Source of the DNA: Alviniconcha marisindica
Lineage: Eukaryota > Mollusca > Gastropoda > Provannidae
Assembly: GCA_018857735.1 (NCBI GenBank)
Contig: JABMCL010001116.1
Span: forward strand, 1,130,001-1,194,000
Length of the DNA: 64,000 bases
Reading direction: 5' to 3'
Each line of letters starts with the position of its first letter. The stretch's first letter is position 1. The notes under the pieces were generated by a model. It searched no databases, was not told the origin of the DNA, and worked only from the letters and a program-made list of their open reading frames with translations. Both the position numbers and the translations under genes were made by a program. Shown piece by piece: positions 1 to 64,000 of the stretch.

Positions 1-404
1 CAGTAGATATAGTCCCATTTAGAAACTTTGTGTTTTAGTGTGTATGTTGCTGAGTGGAGTAGAATATTTGTTGTTGTTTTCTTTGCCTGACTAAATAATT
101 AATAAGTTTAATATCACTGAATCTAACGGACATCCGCACATACACTGATACACATGCAGTCTGTCGAGGAAATGACTGCGTCAATGAGTCTCAATCTGTT
201 TTACCACTTCACCACAACACCCCTGTGTGCCCTTTGACAAACGCACTCTATCGGTCGCTTCATCCGCGACTAACTAAAAGGATCGTAAAAGTACAGAACA
301 GTCTCTGGAAACCTTGGAATACATGACGATATGAAAATAAGGAAATTAGGATTGTCTTTAATGCTTAAATTTGTATAAGACATGGATGAGTAAACAAGTA
401 ACAC

Positions 405-444
405 TATAAATTTTGGGTACTTTTTTCGCCCTATTACTCAGACT
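405..444 (+). promoter_or_regulatory. MPRIP: Candidate core promoter (TATA box plus Inr)
   Basis: TATAAA lies at 405-410 and an initiator-like TCAGACT (fits YYANWYY) at 438-444, which puts +1 near 440, about 35 bases after the TATA box. A plausible 5'-UTR exon follows directly. This is a motif match only; such pairs occur by chance in AT-rich DNA, and the real start could be elsewhere in the first 700 bases. Confidence 0.3.
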
Positions 445-505
445 GCTACATCCGCGACTTAAACTGTTCGGCACACATTTTCGGATGGTTTCGGCCACGG
501 TTCCG
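440..505 (+). other. MPRIP: Candidate non-coding first exon (5' UTR)
   Basis: The segment runs from the Inr-like site to a consensus donor, CCG|GTGAGT, at 505/506. With the acceptor at 621-624 it defines a 119-bp intron, 506-624, that has a pyrimidine-rich end (TCCTGATTTCGCAG) and a branch-point-like CTGAC about 80 bases before the acceptor. If the intron is not used, the 5' UTR is simply continuous to the start codon. Confidence 0.35.
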
Positions 506-624
506 GTGAGTGACCGGTCCTGGGACGTCTGCGATCAAGCTATTCTGACTTCTAATGGGTCATCAACGGAGTTTTTCCTCTGTTTTGTAATTGCAATTCT
601 GTGTTCTTGTTCCTGATTTCGCAG

Positions 625-749
625 TGGACGTGTCAAGTGAAATGGAGATAGGCTGAGAGCGATTGTCACCTGAAGCGGGTTAGCGGCCAGGCGAAGTGTG
701 GATAACCAACCCAAGGTGTTGTGTGTGCATCTGAACGTAAACAATCAAA
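625..749 (+). other. MPRIP: 5' UTR part of the start-codon exon, with a mini-uORF
   Basis: This leader lies between the candidate acceptor at 624 and the start codon at 750. It contains a five-codon upstream ORF including its stop, 642-656 (ATG GAG ATA GGC TGA), that ends 93 bases before the main start. Such a uORF could lower initiation at the main ATG. The main ATG has a strong context, with A at -3 and G at +4. Confidence 0.4.
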
Positions 750-63830
<63,081 letters not shown>

Positions 63831-64000
63831 GTATGGCTTTTTTGTGATTATTTTGTCAAGGAGCCTGATGCTTTGTGTGACTCAGTGCTTTTTTGTCACC
63901 TGCTCAGTAGTCATCAGAAGGGATTGCTATGTTGATTTGAAACAATTTGAGCAAAACTGATATGAAAAGTGATATAGAGAACATAGCTCAGTATGTTCAT

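Overview
The window is animal nuclear DNA, most likely from a lophotrochozoan and probably a gastropod mollusc. This is inferred from one compact-exon, long-intron gene whose intron sequence is saturated with micro- and minisatellites, homopolymer tracts and tRNA-derived SINEs. Nothing prokaryotic is present and no second gene is convincingly supported on either strand.

The whole 64 kb appears to be the 5' portion of one plus-strand gene. It encodes a homologue of myosin phosphatase Rho-interacting protein (MPRIP/p116RIP; outspread in Drosophila). Twelve coding exons, with mutually compatible splice phases, lie at 750-860, 6535-6615, 10380-10445, 11095-11246, 37143-37236, 43318-44055, 48954-49046, 51241-51294, 59624-59785, 60359-60788, 62153-62658 and 63732-63830. 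They join into 862 codons with no stop. The protein has the family's Cys-containing N-terminus, PH domain 1 (exons 2-5), a Ser-rich linker (exons 6-7), PH domain 2 (exons 8-10) and a charged Ser-rich region (exons 10-12). The C-terminal coiled coil that binds RhoA and the myosin phosphatase targeting subunit in vertebrates would lie downstream. Introns 7 and 9 use GC-AG splice sites. A possible TATA/Inr promoter and a 119-bp 5'-UTR intron precede the start codon.

Layout: promoter and 5' UTR (about 400-750); introns 1-3 (0.9-11.1 kb) with CA arrays, a short piggyBac-like MITE and SINE pieces; a 25.9-kb intron 4 (11.2-37.1 kb) holding most of the dispersed repeats and giant GT/GA composites; intron 5 (37.2-43.3 kb), roughly half minisatellite; then smaller introns in which tandem repeats abut exon boundaries.

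The most interesting signals are two. First, tandem repeats are built from splice junctions: copies of the exon 9, 11 and 12 acceptors are duplicated upstream of the real ones, and two of the copies give in-frame alternative starts of 16 and 14 residues. Second, several repeat families share a near-identical 3' tail and include SINEs with visible target-site duplications, suggesting mobilisation by one LINE partner.
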